From the NCBI RefSeq assembly GCF_001442535.1, contig NZ_CP013141.1, positions 186,037-250,036 of the forward strand: a stretch of DNA of 64,000 nt, given 5' to 3'. The DNA is from Lysobacter antibioticus (lineage in GTDB: Bacteria > Pseudomonadota > Gammaproteobacteria > Xanthomonadales > Xanthomonadaceae). Under the pieces are notes generated by a model, which saw only the letters and a program-made list of their open reading frames with translations, did no database searches and was not told where the DNA came from. Shown piece by piece: positions 1 through 10,380 of this stretch. How positions within the stretch are numbered: the first letter of the stretch is position 1; each line of letters opens with the position of its first letter. The position numbers and the translations under genes are program-made.

Positions 1-1
1 G

Positions 2-352
2 GTCAATCAACTCGATGCCCGGCTCGGACGCACGCCGGACCAAACCAGCGAATGCATGATCTTCAGCGTCGCCTGTCTTGCCCGCCAGAACGGCTTCGAG
101 CGCATCGACGGCGTGTTCCTGAGCCAACAGACCGAAACCCAACGGGCCGGGCAGAACGTGTTCGTGGTGCAGGGGGCGGCCAACGATCCGGCCAGCCTGC
201 GCGCGCACATGCCGACCGCCGACGCGACCAATACGCCGGTGCAGGATTCGCAGCAGCGCCTGAGCCAGCTCGGCCCGCAGCAGGCGGCGCAACAGGAACA
301 GCAGCAACACACGCAGCAGCAGTCGTTGCCGCCGCACGCGCGGGGCATGTAA
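2..352 (+). CDS. C-terminal part of a putative type IV secretion effector (XVIPCD-like tail)
   Basis: Only the last 116 codons are present; the frame is open to the left edge, so the start lies outside the window. The visible part has the layout of a Xanthomonadales VirB/T4SS effector recognition domain (XVIPCD): an amphipathic start (VNQLDARLGRTPDQ), a central RIDGVFLSQ, a VFVVQGAANDPASLRAHM block, a T-A-N-T-P-V-x-DS helix, and a glutamine-rich tail (QQAAQQEQQQHTQQQ). In the known family this domain is recognised by the VirD4 coupling protein, and the toxic enzyme domain lies N-terminal, here unseen. Such effectors normally sit beside a small lipoprotein immunity gene. A lipoprotein gene does follow, but it is convergent, so pairing is not supported. 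Assignment is from recognised motif layout only. Confidence 0.68.
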   Translation, partial: VNQLDARLGRTPDQTSECMIFSVACLARQNGFERIDGVFLSQQTETQRAGQNVFVVQGAANDPASLRAHMPTADATNTPVQDSQQRLSQLGPQQAAQQEQQQHTQQQSLPPHARGM

Positions 353-403
353 GCCCCGCTGCGGGCGGTACCGCCGTCGCCTGGTGCGACGGCGCGGCGG
401 TTA

Positions 404-1396
404 CTACGGTTTTGCGGCTTCCGGCGCCGCCTTCGCGTCGGACGAGACCGCGTCGCGGGCTTTGTTCCACCAGCTTCCGGCGACTTCGCGGGCCTTGCCG
501 GCGCCGTCCTTGACCGACTCGTTCAAAGGCTTCCAGGCCTGCTCCTCGGCGAAGCGCGTGGTGGTGCGCAGCACGTCCGGCCCTTCCTGCTTGACCGCTT
601 CCCAGGTCAGCACCGCGATCAGCCGCGGCATGAAGACGAAGGAATCGACGTCGCCGCCCTTGGCTTCGACCTTGGCGATGAAACGCGCGAGTTCCTTGCG
701 CACCGGCTCGGGGGCGCTCGGGTCCTGGCTCATGCGCTTGAGCGTGACCAGTCCGTCGCGGGTGCGGCCTTCCTGGAATGCCAGGCCGGCGCGCGGCAGC
801 TCGCTCATCCACGGCTGCTTCAACAACTGCCCGAGCGCATCGATATGCACTTGCGCGCGGTCCCAGCGCTTTTCGGTGACCGCCAGATAGGTCAGCGCGG
901 CGTGCAGGGTAATCACATGCGCGACTGGCGGCTGGTCCGTGCCGGGCGTCTGCGGCGCGGACCAGACTTTGTCGCTTTCGGCCTGGGCCAGTTGCGGCCA
1001 TTCCAGACGCTGGAACACCACCGAGCGCAGCGAGTTCGCGGCGACGCGATCGAAGCTGCCGCAGTTGCGCGCCTCGACGATGTCGCTTTCGGCCAGGGCG
1101 ATCGTGCTCTTGTCGGCGACCAGCGCGCCGTAAGCGAGCAGCACGTGCATGGCGCAGTAGTCGGCTTCGTCGAATTCGACCGGCGGCGCCTTGCCACTCC
1201 ATTCCATGCCCTTGCGATAGGCGCCGATCGCGCCCGGCAAGCCGCTCTCGGACAGACGCCGATATTGGGTATAGGCCAGGCCGTCGCGCAGCTCGAGCAA
1301 CTGCTCGTTCTCGCTCTTGCTGCTGCAGGCGGCGAGGGCGGCGATCAACAACAGACACGACACCCGGCGCATGGCCGGGCGATGATGGGATGGCAT
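404..1396 (-). CDS. Putative lipoprotein of unknown function
   Basis: Encodes 330 residues. The N-terminus has a short charged start, a hydrophobic stretch and a lipobox LAAC with the lipidated cysteine at residue 24, so the mature protein should be anchored to a membrane. The rest is helix-rich and includes repeat-like stretches (residues about 60-220) that could be TPR-like, but I do not recognise a family. An AAGGAGGGG ribosome-binding site lies just upstream of the ATG at 1396, which decides this start over the internal ATG at codon 9. It lies 40 nt downstream of psd on the same strand and is probably the last gene of the SCO1-psd operon. It ends about 50 nt from the convergent effector gene. 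Confidence 0.7.
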   Translation of the reverse strand: MPSHHRPAMRRVSCLLLIAALAACSSKSENEQLLELRDGLAYTQYRRLSESGLPGAIGAYRKGMEWSGKAPPVEFDEADYCAMHVLLAYGALVADKSTIALAESDIVEARNCGSFDRVAANSLRSVVFQRLEWPQLAQAESDKVWSAPQTPGTDQPPVAHVITLHAALTYLAVTEKRWDRAQVHIDALGQLLKQPWMSELPRAGLAFQEGRTRDGLVTLKRMSQDPSAPEPVRKELARFIAKVEAKGGDVDSFVFMPRLIAVLTWEAVKQEGPDVLRTTTRFAEEQAWKPLNESVKDGAGKAREVAGSWWNKARDAVSSDAKAAPEAAKP

Positions 1397-1436
1397 GGTT
1401 CCCCTCCTTGGGTGAGGTCTGCGAAGTCGCAGCGAT

Positions 1437-2285
1437 TCAGTCGTTGCGTCGGGCCAGGGCTTCGCCCAGGCGCACCGCGGTTTCCGCGCCGAGGCCGTCG
1501 GCCAGGTTCGCCACGCCCGGCGGCAACAGCACGATCACGGTCGAGCCGTAATTGAAGCGGGCCATTTCGGCGAAACGTTCGAGCGCGATGCCCTTGCCGC
1601 GATAGTCCTTGTGCTGGACGCGATCGCCGTAGCGCGGGATCTCGACTCCGCTCCAGACCGTTTCCACGCCCGAGACCAACAGCGCGCCGACCATGACCAT
1701 CGCCATCGGCCCGAAGTCGGTATCGAAGTGGCAGACCAGGCGCTCGTTGCGGGCGAACAGGCGCGGCACGTTGCGCACCGCGTCCGGGCCGACGCTGAAC
1801 AAGCGGCCCGGCACGTGCACGGTTTCGCGCAGGGTGCCCGCCCAGGGCATGTGCACGCGGTGATAGTCCTTCGGCGACAGATAGACCGTGGCGAACACGC
1901 CGTCGCGGAACGGCGCGGCCGCGGCTTCGTCGCCGCCGAGCAGTTCGGTCGCGGTGAACGACTGGCCCTTGGCCTGGAAGATCTCGCCGGCGCGGATCGG
2001 CCCGCACTGGCTGATACGGCCGTCGGCCGGCATCAACAAAGTGCGCGGATCGGCCTCGGGCACGCGCGCGCCGGGCTTGAGCGCGCGGGTGAAGAAGGCG
2101 TTGAAAGTCGGATAGGCCTGCGGATCGGGCTCGGCGGCTTCGCCGAGATTCACGCCGAACTTGCGCGTGACCGTATCGATCAGCCACTGCTTGACGCGTG
2201 GATTGGAGGAATAGGCCAGCGAGCGCGCGATCGAGGACAGCGCGCGGTGCGGCAGGGCATAGGTCAGGGTGGTGACGAGACTCAC
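1437..2285 (-). CDS. psd: Phosphatidylserine decarboxylase proenzyme
   Basis: Converts phosphatidylserine to phosphatidylethanolamine at the inner membrane. The 282-residue product has the family hallmarks: [11 protein letters not shown] in the middle, and near the C-terminus a GST triplet (residues about 247-249, in the context FNYGSTVIV) where the proenzyme cleaves itself to make the pyruvoyl group on the small subunit. The E. coli enzyme has LGST; here the first residue is Y, a conservative variant seen in shorter Psd proteins. The start is a GTG at 2285 whose GTGA overlaps the stop of the upstream SCO1-like gene, implying translational coupling. Confidence 0.95.
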   Translation of the reverse strand: MSLVTTLTYALPHRALSSIARSLAYSSNPRVKQWLIDTVTRKFGVNLGEAAEPDPQAYPTFNAFFTRALKPGARVPEADPRTLLMPADGRISQCGPIRAGEIFQAKGQSFTATELLGGDEAAAAPFRDGVFATVYLSPKDYHRVHMPWAGTLRETVHVPGRLFSVGPDAVRNVPRLFARNERLVCHFDTDFGPMAMVMVGALLVSGVETVWSGVEIPRYGDRVQHKDYRGKGIALERFAEMARFNYGSTVIVLLPPGVANLADGLGAETAVRLGEALARRND

Positions 2286-2929
2286 GGGGTCTTGGCTTCG
2301 GTCAGTGCGGCGAGGTCGGCGGCGATGGCGTTCGGGTCCAGCGGCGGTCGGATCAGGCCGGCCATGCGGCCCTGCGGGTCGAGCACGGCCATGCTGGCGC
2401 TGTGGTCCATCGTGTACTGGTCGGCGGGCGCGCCGTCGGGCGCCGGCACCTTGCCGAACACCATGCCGAGCGACTTGGTGAAGGTCTCCAGCGCCGGGAT
2501 GTCGGCGGTTGCCGCCAGGGTGTCCTTGTGGAAGCCATGGGCGTATTCGCCGATGCGGTCGGGCGGATCGCGCTCCGGGTCGACCGAGACGAACAACACC
2601 CGCGGGCGGGTGGATTCGGGAATCGAGTCCCACTGCTTCTGCGCCACTGACAGCTCGGCCAGGGTGGTCGGGCAGACGTCGGGGCAGTGGGTGAAGCCGA
2701 GGAAGACCAGAGTCCAGTGGCCCTTGAGTTCGCCGGGAATGAGCTGGGTGCCGTCGGACTGGCGCAGCGAGAACGCGGGCAGGGTGCGCGGCGGCTCGAA
2801 CAGGCGCACCGCCTTGGTCTGCGGCCAGGGCGAATGGCGGACGCTGCCGAAGTACTGCCTGGAGGCCCACAGGCCGGCCGCGGCGGCGAGCGCGGCGACC
2901 AGGATGATGGCGGTGGTGCGATTGAACAT
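2282..2929 (-). CDS. SCO1/SenC-family copper chaperone
   Basis: A 215-residue thioredoxin-fold protein with an N-terminal membrane anchor (residues about 7-24). The copper-binding CPDVC motif follows a beta-strand typical of the family ([14 protein letters not shown]), and the later conserved histidine is in YTMDHSA. Proteins of this family deliver copper to the CuA site of cytochrome c oxidase on the periplasmic side or reduce its cysteines. The ATG at 2929 puts the signal anchor at the N-terminus. The stop overlaps the psd start by 4 nt, so the two are co-translated. A repeat-rich stretch (about 2990-3120) separates it from the divergent prmB. Confidence 0.92.
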   Translation of the reverse strand: MFNRTTAIILVAALAAAAGLWASRQYFGSVRHSPWPQTKAVRLFEPPRTLPAFSLRQSDGTQLIPGELKGHWTLVFLGFTHCPDVCPTTLAELSVAQKQWDSIPESTRPRVLFVSVDPERDPPDRIGEYAHGFHKDTLAATADIPALETFTKSLGMVFGKVPAPDGAPADQYTMDHSASMAVLDPQGRMAGLIRPPLDPNAIAADLAALTEAKTP

Positions 2930-2989
2930 GGCGATTCCGTCTGTTGCGCCGGGGGATGATACCGGGCGGGGAGCGGGCTGGTTTGTCGA

Positions 2990-3122
2990 GGGCCGGCGAG
3001 GGGCTGGGAGTCGGGAACCAGGGGCGGAGGGAGCGGGAGCTAAGGGGGGCAGGGGGGGCTCTTGCTCTTGCCGAACCCCGAGTCCCGAGTCCCCAGAGCC
3101 CCGGGAGAGTCCCGAGCCCCAA
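2990..3122. repeat. Intergenic palindromic repeat, 'gggagtcggg / cccgagtccc' family
   Basis: This divergent SCO1-prmB spacer is built from short GGGAGTCGGG-like words on the left (near 3005) and the inverse CCCGAGTCCC-like words on the right (near 3078-3115), so it can fold into an imperfect long hairpin. The same word family recurs at about 22136, 29525 and 47585 in this window. It looks like a dispersed, non-coding, REP-like element. Confidence 0.55.
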
Positions 3123-3132
3123 GCCCACCCGC

Positions 3133-3138
3133 TATACT
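3133..3138 (+). promoter_or_regulatory. Candidate -10 box for prmB
   Basis: TATACT lies 28 nt upstream of the prmB GTG and directly after the palindromic repeat. No convincing -35 hexamer is seen at 16-18 nt upstream because that position falls inside the repeat, so the call rests on the -10 alone. Confidence 0.35.
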
Positions 3139-3166
3139 GCGCGCCTTGTTTTGCCCTGGACCCGCC

Positions 3167-4096
3167 GTGCCCGCTTCCGCCTCCTTCGAACAGCTGACCC
3201 TCGTCGACCTGATCCGCTACGGCGCCAGCCGCTTCGGCGCGGCCGGGCTGACCTTCGGCCACAGCTACGACAACGCGCTCGACGAGGCCACCCAGTTGGT
3301 CCTGCATGCGCTGCACCTGCCGCACGACCTGAGCCCGGTCTACGGCGCCGGCCGCGTGACCAGCGAAGAAAAGGCCAAGGTGCTGGAACTGTTCGAACGC
3401 CGCGTCAACGAGCGCATTCCGGCCGCCTATCTGACCGGCGAGGCCTGGTTCGCCGGCCTGAGCTTCAAGAGCGACCGCCGCGCCCTGGTGCCGCGTTCGC
3501 CGATCGCCGAATTGATCGAGTCGGGCTTCGAGCCCTGGCTCGGCGGCCGCGAGGTCGAGCGCGCGCTCGATCTGTGCACCGGTTCGGGCTGCATCGCCAT
3601 CGCCACAGCGCATTACCACCCCGATTGGCAGGTGGTCGGCGCGGACATCAACGACGACGCGCTGTCGCTGGCCACCGAGAACAAGGCCCGCCTGCACGCC
3701 GACAATGTCGAGCTGCGCAAGTCCGATCTGTTCAAGGGGCTGCAGGGCGAGGTCTTCGATCTGATCGTGACCAATCCGCCCTACGTCACCAACGACGAGA
3801 CCGACGCGCTGCCGAAGGAATACTCCTACGAGCCGGAGCTCGGTCTGCGCGCCGGCGACGACGGCCTGGACCTGGCGCTGAAGATCCTGCGCGACGCGCC
3901 CGATCACCTCAGCGAGCACGGTCTGCTGATCTGCGAAGTCGGCGAGGCCGAACGCGCCCTGGTCGAGCTGCTGCCGCAATTGCCGCTGGCCTGGGTCGAG
4001 TTCAAGGTCGGCCAAATGGGCATCTTCGTGGCCGAGCGCCACGACCTCGTCGAACACCACGACGACATCAAACGACTCGCCGACGCGCGCGGCTGA
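3167..4096 (+). CDS. prmB: 50S ribosomal protein L3 N5-glutamine methyltransferase
   Basis: SAM-dependent methyltransferase that modifies the glutamine of ribosomal protein L3. The 309-residue length matches E. coli PrmB. The SAM-binding motif DLCTGSGC is at residues 135-142, and the glutamine-binding NPPY motif at 203-206 is diagnostic of the HemK/PrmB family. The N-terminal helical domain (residues 1-110) and the late EVGEAERALVELLPQ match PrmB rather than PrmC. The start chosen is the GTG at 3167, since the frame upstream enters the repeat. It stands alone between a divergent operon and a 628-nt spacer before aroC. Confidence 0.94.
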   Translation: MPASASFEQLTLVDLIRYGASRFGAAGLTFGHSYDNALDEATQLVLHALHLPHDLSPVYGAGRVTSEEKAKVLELFERRVNERIPAAYLTGEAWFAGLSFKSDRRALVPRSPIAELIESGFEPWLGGREVERALDLCTGSGCIAIATAHYHPDWQVVGADINDDALSLATENKARLHADNVELRKSDLFKGLQGEVFDLIVTNPPYVTNDETDALPKEYSYEPELGLRAGDDGLDLALKILRDAPDHLSEHGLLICEVGEAERALVELLPQLPLAWVEFKVGQMGIFVAERHDLVEHHDDIKRLADARG

Positions 4097-4724
4097 GCGT
4101 GCGTCGGCGGCCGGTGGCGGGCGACGCGACGCGTCCCCGCAGCGCCTGAACGCTGATCCAGCACGCATCAGGCGCCAGACCGACCGGAATCCGCAAGCGC
4201 CCCGCGGCGTCTGCGTTGGTTCGTGCAGGCGCGCGGATACTCCGGCGTAGGGTCGCCGGTCACCTCGCCGACCACTGCGCCGTACTGCGGCCTCGCTCAT
4301 CGTTGCAGCGGAAACCTGCGCCGTCGGCTATGGTGGACGACGTAGGTCGCGTCGGCAGTTCGCGCGAGATCGGTGTCTACGACACACGCCACAGCATCGG
4401 TTTTTCCTCACATTCGGGGGAATTCGAGATGAGGCGCGAGTCGCAGGCGATGCGTGTCGCCGTCGCATGCCCGCGCGGTCGGCCGGCATAGAATCCGCTG
4501 TCCTCGACGCCGTCGCCCTGCGATTCGCGAAGCCGCGCGTCACCGCTGCGTCATACCATCGGCGTAGGCAGGTGGCTGCGTCCGGCGCGCATCGCGATGG
4601 CGTCGGCGCAAGACGCACCCCTGCCGCCGCGCATCGGCACGGGCGCTTCGCGCAAGCGACGCTCGCACCGACTCCGCGCACCCCCCACGCCGGACGAGAC
4701 CGGCACGCATCAGGACTTCGATCA
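4097..4724. other. Long spacer between prmB and aroC without a recognisable gene
   Basis: This is 628 nt of GC-rich sequence. Short frames on both strands here show no family motif, no ribosome-binding site and no continuity. A TAGAAT near 4492 could be a -10 box for aroC, but no matching -35 is clear. I see no terminator with a T tract and no repeat family shared with the rest of the window. Confidence 0.5.
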
Positions 4725-5840
4725 GTGGCCAGCAACAGCTTTGGAAAGCTTTTCACGGTGACGACCTTCGGCGAGAGCCACGGTCCGGCGATCGGTTGCG
4801 TGATCGACGGCTGCCCGCCGGGCCTGGAAATCGCGCCGGAAGAATTCCGCCGCGACCTCGACCGCCGCGCCACCGGGCGCACCCGCCACACTTCGCAGCG
4901 CCAGGAAAGCGACGACATCGAGATTCTCAGCGGCGTCTACCAGGGCCGCACCACCGGCACGCCGATCGCCCTGGTCATCCGCAACACCGACGCCCGCAGC
5001 AAGGACTACGGCTCGATCGCCGAACAGTTCCGCCCCGGCCACGCCGACTACACCTATTGGCAGAAGTACGGCCTGCGCGATCCGCGCGGCGGCGGGCGTT
5101 CGTCGGCGCGCGAAACCACCATGCGCGTCGCCGCCGGCGTGATCGCCAAGAAGTGGCTGGCCGAGCGCTATGGCGTGACCGTGCGCGGTTTCATGTCGCA
5201 GATCGGCGAAATCGTGCCGAACGCCTATGACTTGTCGGCGGTCGAGGAAAACCCGTTCTTCTGGCCCGCCGCCGACCAGGTCGGCGAGCTGGAAACCTAC
5301 ATGGACGCGCTGCGCAAGTCCGGCGACTCGGTCGGCGCGCGCGTCGACGTGGTCGCCGACGGCCTGCCGCCGGGCTGGGGCGAGCCGATCTACGGCAAGC
5401 TCGACGGCGACCTCGCCGCGGCCCTGATGAGCATCAACGCGGTCAAGGGCGTGGAGATCGGCGACGGCTTCGCGGTCGTGGCGTCCAAGGGCAGCGAGCA
5501 TCGCGACCAGCTCTCGCGCTCCGGCTTCGCCAGCAACCATGCCGGCGGCATCCTCGGCGGCATCAGCACCGGTCAGCAACTGCGTTGCTCGACCGCGTTC
5601 AAGCCGACCTCGAGCCTGCGCCTGCCGGTGCGCAGCGTCGACATCCACGGCAACGAGGTCGAGGTGGTTACCACCGGCCGCCACGACCCCTGCGTCGGCA
5701 TCCGCGCCACCCCGATCTGCGAAGCCATGGTCGCGCTGGTGCTGGTCGACCAGGCCCTGCGCCATCGCGCCCAGTGCGGCGACGTCGGCGTGGTCAGCCC
5801 GCGCATCCCGGCCCAGTTGGAGCTCGATGCCGATGCCTGA
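4725..5840 (+). CDS. aroC: Chorismate synthase
   Basis: Catalyses the last step of the shikimate pathway, EPSP to chorismate, using reduced FMN. Typical signatures are present: [11 protein letters not shown] near the N-terminus (signature 1), [15 protein letters not shown] in the middle, and the distal [16 protein letters not shown] and [10 protein letters not shown]. Length is 371 residues, against about 361 in E. coli. A GTG at 4725 gives [10 protein letters not shown], the expected family N-terminus, although the frame stays open further upstream. The product feeds the Trp genes lying a few kilobases downstream. The stop overlaps the start of the next gene. Confidence 0.97.
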   Translation: MASNSFGKLFTVTTFGESHGPAIGCVIDGCPPGLEIAPEEFRRDLDRRATGRTRHTSQRQESDDIEILSGVYQGRTTGTPIALVIRNTDARSKDYGSIAEQFRPGHADYTYWQKYGLRDPRGGGRSSARETTMRVAAGVIAKKWLAERYGVTVRGFMSQIGEIVPNAYDLSAVEENPFFWPAADQVGELETYMDALRKSGDSVGARVDVVADGLPPGWGEPIYGKLDGDLAAALMSINAVKGVEIGDGFAVVASKGSEHRDQLSRSGFASNHAGGILGGISTGQQLRCSTAFKPTSSLRLPVRSVDIHGNEVEVVTTGRHDPCVGIRATPICEAMVALVLVDQALRHRAQCGDVGVVSPRIPAQLELDADA

Positions 5841-6873
5841 GCGGCCACGGGTCTGGGTTTCGCAACCGTTGTTCGACGACGTCGTCGCGCGCCTGGGCGA
5901 GCATTTCGACGTCGTCGCGACCGCGCGCGTGACCCAGCACGGCCCGGAGGCGATCGCCGCGGCGCTGCGCGAGGCCGACGGCGCCCTGGTCACGCTCAAC
6001 GACCCGATCGGCGCGGCGCAGGTCGCCGGCGCCGGCCGCCTGCGTGCGATCGCCAACGTCGGGGTGGGCTACAACAACCTCGACCTGCCGGCGCTGAGCG
6101 CGGCCGGCGTGCTGGTCACCAACACGCCGGACGTGCTGACCGAGACCACCGCCGACTTCGGCTGGGCCTTGATGATGGCCGCGGCTCGACGGATCAGCGA
6201 GGCCGAGCACTGGTTGCGCGAAGGCCATTGGCGGCAGTGGAGTTTCGATTCGCTGCTCGGCGGCGACGTGCACGGCACGACCCTGGGCATCCTCGGCATG
6301 GGCCGCATCGGCCAGGCCATCGCGCGCCGCGCCGCCGGCTTCCGCATGCGCGTGCTGTACCACAACCGCAGCCGCCTGCCCGAAGCGGTCGAACGCGAGA
6401 CGGCCGCGAGCTACGTCGGTTTCGAGGAATTGCTGACACGTGCCGATCACCTGATCCTGGTGCTGCCGTACTCGCCGCAGTCGCATCACCTGATCGACGC
6501 CGCCGCGCTGGCGCGGATGCAGCCGCACGCGACCCTGACCAACATCGCCCGCGGCGGCATCGTCGACGAAGACGCGCTCGCCGATGCGCTCGAACACGGG
6601 CGCTTGGCCGCGGCCGGGCTCGACGTGTTCGAGGGCGAGCCGGCGCTCAATCCGCGCCTGCTCGCCCTGCGCAACGTGGTGCTGACCCCGCATATCGCCA
6701 GCGGCAGCCTCGCCACCCGGCGCGCGATGGTGGCGCTGGCGGTGGACAATCTGATCGCGGCGCTGGGCTATGGGCCCGACGCCGGCCGGCCGCCGTCGCC
6801 GCTGAACGCCGCGCAGCTCGCCGAGCGCGCCGGCGCCGACGGCCGCACAATGGGCGCACAGGGCGCGCGATGA
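5827..6873 (+). CDS. D-isomer-specific 2-hydroxyacid dehydrogenase (glyoxylate/hydroxypyruvate reductase-like)
   Basis: NAD(P)-dependent reductase of 2-oxo acids. The Rossmann dinucleotide motif GMGRIGQ is near residue 157, the substrate-binding arginine is in [10 protein letters not shown] (about 242), the acid is in DVFEGEP (about 269), and the catalytic histidine is in TPHIASGS (about 289). The full set of active-site residues supports an active enzyme, most like GhrB; substrate cannot be fixed from sequence. Two ATGs (5827 and 5833) lie within the end of aroC, so it is translationally coupled whichever is used. A Pro/Ala/Gly-rich tail extends past the usual C-terminus. Confidence 0.88.
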   Translation: MPMPERPRVWVSQPLFDDVVARLGEHFDVVATARVTQHGPEAIAAALREADGALVTLNDPIGAAQVAGAGRLRAIANVGVGYNNLDLPALSAAGVLVTNTPDVLTETTADFGWALMMAAARRISEAEHWLREGHWRQWSFDSLLGGDVHGTTLGILGMGRIGQAIARRAAGFRMRVLYHNRSRLPEAVERETAASYVGFEELLTRADHLILVLPYSPQSHHLIDAAALARMQPHATLTNIARGGIVDEDALADALEHGRLAAAGLDVFEGEPALNPRLLALRNVVLTPHIASGSLATRRAMVALAVDNLIAALGYGPDAGRPPSPLNAAQLAERAGADGRTMGAQGAR

Positions 6874-6979
6874 AGACGCAGCCCGCGCTCCTGCTTTTCC
6901 GGTGCCTTGCGCACCGACCCGAGCAACATCCGCCGGAAATGGGTCCGGCGGCCCCCACTAGTCAGGTAAATAGGAACAG

Positions 6980-8002
6980 ATGAACGCCAAGACGTCCTGC
7001 AATGTCGCTGTCGTCGGTGCCACCGGCGCAGTCGGTGAAACCATGCTGAAGGTGCTGGCCGAGCGCAAATTCCCGATCGGTCAGCTGCATGTGTTGGCGA
7101 GCGAACGCTCGGCGGGCGAGAAAATCCAGTTCGACGGCAAAACCATCGTGGTCCAGGACCTGGCGAAATTCGATCCGAGCGGCGTCGATATCGCGCTGTT
7201 CTCGGCCGGCGGTTCGGTGTCCAAGGAATACGCGCCGAAGTTCGCCGCGGCCGGTGCGGTGGTGATCGACAACTCCTCCGCGTTCCGCTACCAGGACGAC
7301 GTGCCGCTGGTGGTCAGCGAGGTCAATCCGGAAGCGGCCAAGCGCCGCCCGCTCGGCATCATCGCCAATCCGAACTGCTCGACCATGCAGTTGATGGTCG
7401 CGTTGGCGCCGATCCACCGCAAGGCGAAGCTCGAACGCATCAACATCGCCACCTACCAGTCGGTGTCCGGCACCGGCAAGCGCGCGATGGAAGAGCTCGG
7501 CAAGCAGACCGCGGCGCTGTTGAACTTCCAGGAAGCCAAGGCCGAGGTCTATCCGGTGCAGATCGCCTTCAACGTGATCCCGCACGGCGGCGACTTCACC
7601 GACAACGGCTACACCACCGAAGAGATGAAGCTGGTCTGGGAGACCCGCAAGATCCTCGGCGACGACAGCATCGGCGTGAATGCGACGGTGGTGCGGGTGC
7701 CGGTGTTCTACGGCCACTCCGAAGCGGTGCACATCGAGACCCGCGACAAGCTCAGCGCCGTCGACGCGCGCGCGCTGCTCGAGCAGGCGCCGGGCCTGGT
7801 GGTGGTCGACGACCCGGTCGGCGGCGGATATCCGACGCCGGTCACGCACGCTTCGGGACGCGATCCGGTTTTCGTCGGCCGCATCCGCGACGACATCTCG
7901 CATCCGCGCGGTTTGTCGCTGTGGGTGGTGTCCGACAACATCCGCAAGGGCGCGGCGACCAATGCCGTGCAACTGGCCGAGTTGGTCTGGAACGAAGGCT
8001 GA
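6980..8002 (+). CDS. asd: Aspartate-semialdehyde dehydrogenase
   Basis: Reduces L-aspartyl-4-phosphate to the semialdehyde with NADPH, feeding lysine/diaminopimelate, threonine and methionine synthesis. The protein has 340 residues, with the N-terminal NADP motif VGATGAVGE, the catalytic cysteine C133 in NPNCSTMQL, and the dimerisation-domain motif RVPVFYGHSEAVH. AGGAA precedes the ATG at 6980. The preceding 100 nt separates it from the hydroxyacid dehydrogenase, so it may have its own promoter. Confidence 0.97.
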   Translation: MNAKTSCNVAVVGATGAVGETMLKVLAERKFPIGQLHVLASERSAGEKIQFDGKTIVVQDLAKFDPSGVDIALFSAGGSVSKEYAPKFAAAGAVVIDNSSAFRYQDDVPLVVSEVNPEAAKRRPLGIIANPNCSTMQLMVALAPIHRKAKLERINIATYQSVSGTGKRAMEELGKQTAALLNFQEAKAEVYPVQIAFNVIPHGGDFTDNGYTTEEMKLVWETRKILGDDSIGVNATVVRVPVFYGHSEAVHIETRDKLSAVDARALLEQAPGLVVVDDPVGGGYPTPVTHASGRDPVFVGRIRDDISHPRGLSLWVVSDNIRKGAATNAVQLAELVWNEG

Positions 8003-8333
8003 GCCCCGCAGCGCAATGAAGTGAAGTACGGATCGGGCCCTGCGGGGCCCGATTCGTTTGCGAAGCCCGTTGCGCCGCCCGTTTGGCGGCATTCGTTTGC
8101 GCTGGGGCGCGCGCCCGGGCCGATATCGCGATCTGCGGGGCGATGGCGCTGGCGTGGACCCGTCGATGTGGTGCACTCTGCGCAGATACGGGTTCCTGTC
8201 GATGCGCAGGGCGTCGGGCCGAGTCGGTTCAGGTGATCGAACACCGAGTCGAAGGCCGAATCGATGGCCGACCTTCATCGCCGCGTTGCGCATTCCGCCC
8301 GCCGACCGCTAGAGTCGCCGCCTGACCAGGGTA
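8003..8333. other. asd-fimV spacer with one hairpin
   Basis: This 331-nt stretch has no supportable gene. At 8032-8053 a 9-bp perfect stem (ATCGGGCCC paired with GGGCCCGAT, loop TGCG) is followed by TCGTTTG, so it could be a weak terminator for asd. The remainder holds no recognised motif. Confidence 0.5.
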
Positions 8334-10352
8334 ATGGGATCGTCTGTGAGATCAGGTTTCGCACGCACAGCATTGGCTCTCGCGTTGGCTCTGGCCAGTG
8401 GGGCGGCCGGTGCGCTCGGTCTGGGACAGATCGAGGTCAAATCGCGCGCGGGCCAGCCCTTGCTGGCCGAGATCCCGGTTATTTCCAGCGACAGCAACGA
8501 GCTGGCGCAGTTGCGCGCCGGGCTGGCGTCGCCGGAAACCTTCCAACGCATCGGCCTGGAGCCGCCGCAGGGCATAGTCACCGACCTGCGTTTCGTGCTC
8601 GCCCTGGACAACGCCGGCAAGCCGGTGATCCGGGTCACCAGCACCCAGCCGGTCAATCAGCCGCTGCTGACTTTCCTGATCGAAGTCGATTGGGGGCAGG
8701 GCCGCCTGACCCGCGAATACTCGGCCTTGCTCGACGCGCCGCGCACGGTGTCCGCGCCGATGCAGCCGCCGATCCAGGCCCCGACCGGCGCCGCCGCCAA
8801 CACCATCGAGCGTCCGCTCGATGCGCCGCTGCCGTTCGGTGCGCAGCCGCAGGCGACCGATCCGCTGGCGGTGGAGAACCAGCTCGACCGTTACGACCCG
8901 GGCAGTGCGATCACCGCGGCACCGCCGCAGGCGGCGCCCGAGCCTATCCCGGTCCAGCCCAACCCGGTACCGCAGGCCGAGCCTGCGAACGCAGGCCGCA
9001 TCCCGCAGGCGCCGCGCGAGCCGCGCCCGGTGGCGGCCGCGCCGAGCGTCGGCGCCGACGGCGAGATCACCGTCGAGCGCGGCCAGACCCTGTCGGCGAT
9101 CGCCGCCGGCGTGGCCGGCGAGAACACCCTCAACCAGACCATGATCGCGCTGCTGCGGGCCAATCCCGAGGCCTTCATCGGCGGCAACATCAACCGCTTG
9201 CGGCAGGGCGCGGTGCTGCGTCTGCCGCCGGGCAACCAACTCGACGCCATCGATCCGCGCGAAGCCAGCGAGCTGGTGCGGGTGCAGGTCCAACAATGGC
9301 GCCAGGCGCGGCAGCCGGTTCCGCAGCCGATCAGCCTGGAGTCCGACGCCGTCGCGAAAACGCCGGTGGCACCGGCCGCGCAGAGCGGCGCGGCCTCGCG
9401 CAGCAACGACGCGCGTCTTGAAATCGTCCCGCCGGGGGCCAGCCAAGCCACCCAGGCGGGCGCACAGTCCGGCATCAGCGCCGGAGGCGAGGGCAGCATG
9501 GTTCGACAGGAGATTCAGCAGGCCAACGAGGTCATCGCCGCGCGCGATGCCGAACTGGCCGACCTCAAGAGCCGCGTCGCCGAGCTGGAGCAGTTGCAGA
9601 CGCAGCAGCAGAAGCTCATCGCGATGAAGGACAGCGAACTGGCCGCGAGCCAGCAGCGGCTGGCCGAAAACCAGTCCCGCAGCGAGGGCGGCTCGCCCTT
9701 GCCGTGGGTGTTCGGCAGCCTGGGCGTACTGGCCTTGCTGATCGGCGGCTGGGTACTGAGCCGCCGCGAACCCAAGAAGCCGAGCTTCCGCGCGCCGGCG
9801 TCGGCGGCGGATGCGCCGAGCCGTGGCGGCAGCCAGGACCGTGCCGCGGCCGATTCCGCCTCGAGCGATTCGGGCGACTCGCTGCGCCGCCGTCCGGACC
9901 CCGCCGCGGCCCTGGTCGACCCGGTCGCGCAATTGATCGGCGAACCCGAGGCCGACCGCGCCGCGACCGCCGAACCGATCGCCGCGCCGTTCTGGACCGC
10001 GCCCAAGACCGAACCGCGCAGCGGCGCGAAAGTGCCGACCTGGCACGCCGCCGAGGCCGGTAGCGCCCGTTCGCCCGCCGACACCGGCGCAGGCGCGGCG
10101 CGGATCGAGCCGGCGGCGACGCCGATCCCCGAATTCGTCGCCACGCCGGTGCTCGATCCGAACCTGGCCGGCAGCAACGCCCAGGCGGCGACCGCACCGG
10201 GCCAGGAGCGCATCGAGCTGGCCCGCGCCTACCTCGACCTCGGCGACGAAAGCAGCGCCCGCCAGCTGCTCGGCGAGGTGTTGATCAACGGCGACCACGC
10301 GGCGCGCCAACAGGCCGCGCGCCTGCTGCGCGAACTCGAATCCCAGAGTTGA
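8334..10352 (+). CDS. fimV: FimV-like polar hub / pilus assembly protein
   Basis: Inner-membrane protein that, in the known family, organises cell-pole components and supports type IV pilus function. Order of parts in 672 residues: signal peptide (1-27), the FimV N-terminal domain ([17 protein letters not shown]), a Pro/Ala/Gln linker, a LysM peptidoglycan-binding domain (about 243-300), a periplasmic coiled coil (about 389-449), one membrane helix (about 456-478), an acidic Ala-rich cytoplasmic linker, and a C-terminal FimV TPR-like motif ([20 protein letters not shown], 625-665). It is shorter than P. aeruginosa FimV (about 920 residues), mainly through a shorter cytoplasmic part. truA follows directly, as in many gammaproteobacteria. 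Confidence 0.93.
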   Translation: MGSSVRSGFARTALALALALASGAAGALGLGQIEVKSRAGQPLLAEIPVISSDSNELAQLRAGLASPETFQRIGLEPPQGIVTDLRFVLALDNAGKPVIRVTSTQPVNQPLLTFLIEVDWGQGRLTREYSALLDAPRTVSAPMQPPIQAPTGAAANTIERPLDAPLPFGAQPQATDPLAVENQLDRYDPGSAITAAPPQAAPEPIPVQPNPVPQAEPANAGRIPQAPREPRPVAAAPSVGADGEITVERGQTLSAIAAGVAGENTLNQTMIALLRANPEAFIGGNINRLRQGAVLRLPPGNQLDAIDPREASELVRVQVQQWRQARQPVPQPISLESDAVAKTPVAPAAQSGAASRSNDARLEIVPPGASQATQAGAQSGISAGGEGSMVRQEIQQANEVIAARDAELADLKSRVAELEQLQTQQQKLIAMKDSELAASQQRLAENQSRSEGGSPLPWVFGSLGVLALLIGGWVLSRREPKKPSFRAPASAADAPSRGGSQDRAAADSASSDSGDSLRRRPDPAAALVDPVAQLIGEPEADRAATAEPIAAPFWTAPKTEPRSGAKVPTWHAAEAGSARSPADTGAGAARIEPAATPIPEFVATPVLDPNLAGSNAQAATAPGQERIELARAYLDLGDESSARQLLGEVLINGDHAARQQAARLLRELESQS

Positions 10353-10380
10353 GCCGCGCCAGTACGCGACCGAACCAGGC

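Noticed and set aside
404..1396. The lipoprotein as immunity partner of the adjacent T4SS effector
   Set aside because: It is convergent with the effector and appears to belong to the SCO1-psd operon; known immunity genes lie upstream on the same strand.
4328..4918. A 196-codon minus-strand frame in the prmB-aroC spacer
   Set aside because: Arg/Ser/Cys-rich, runs antisense into aroC, no start signal; typical high-GC spurious frame.
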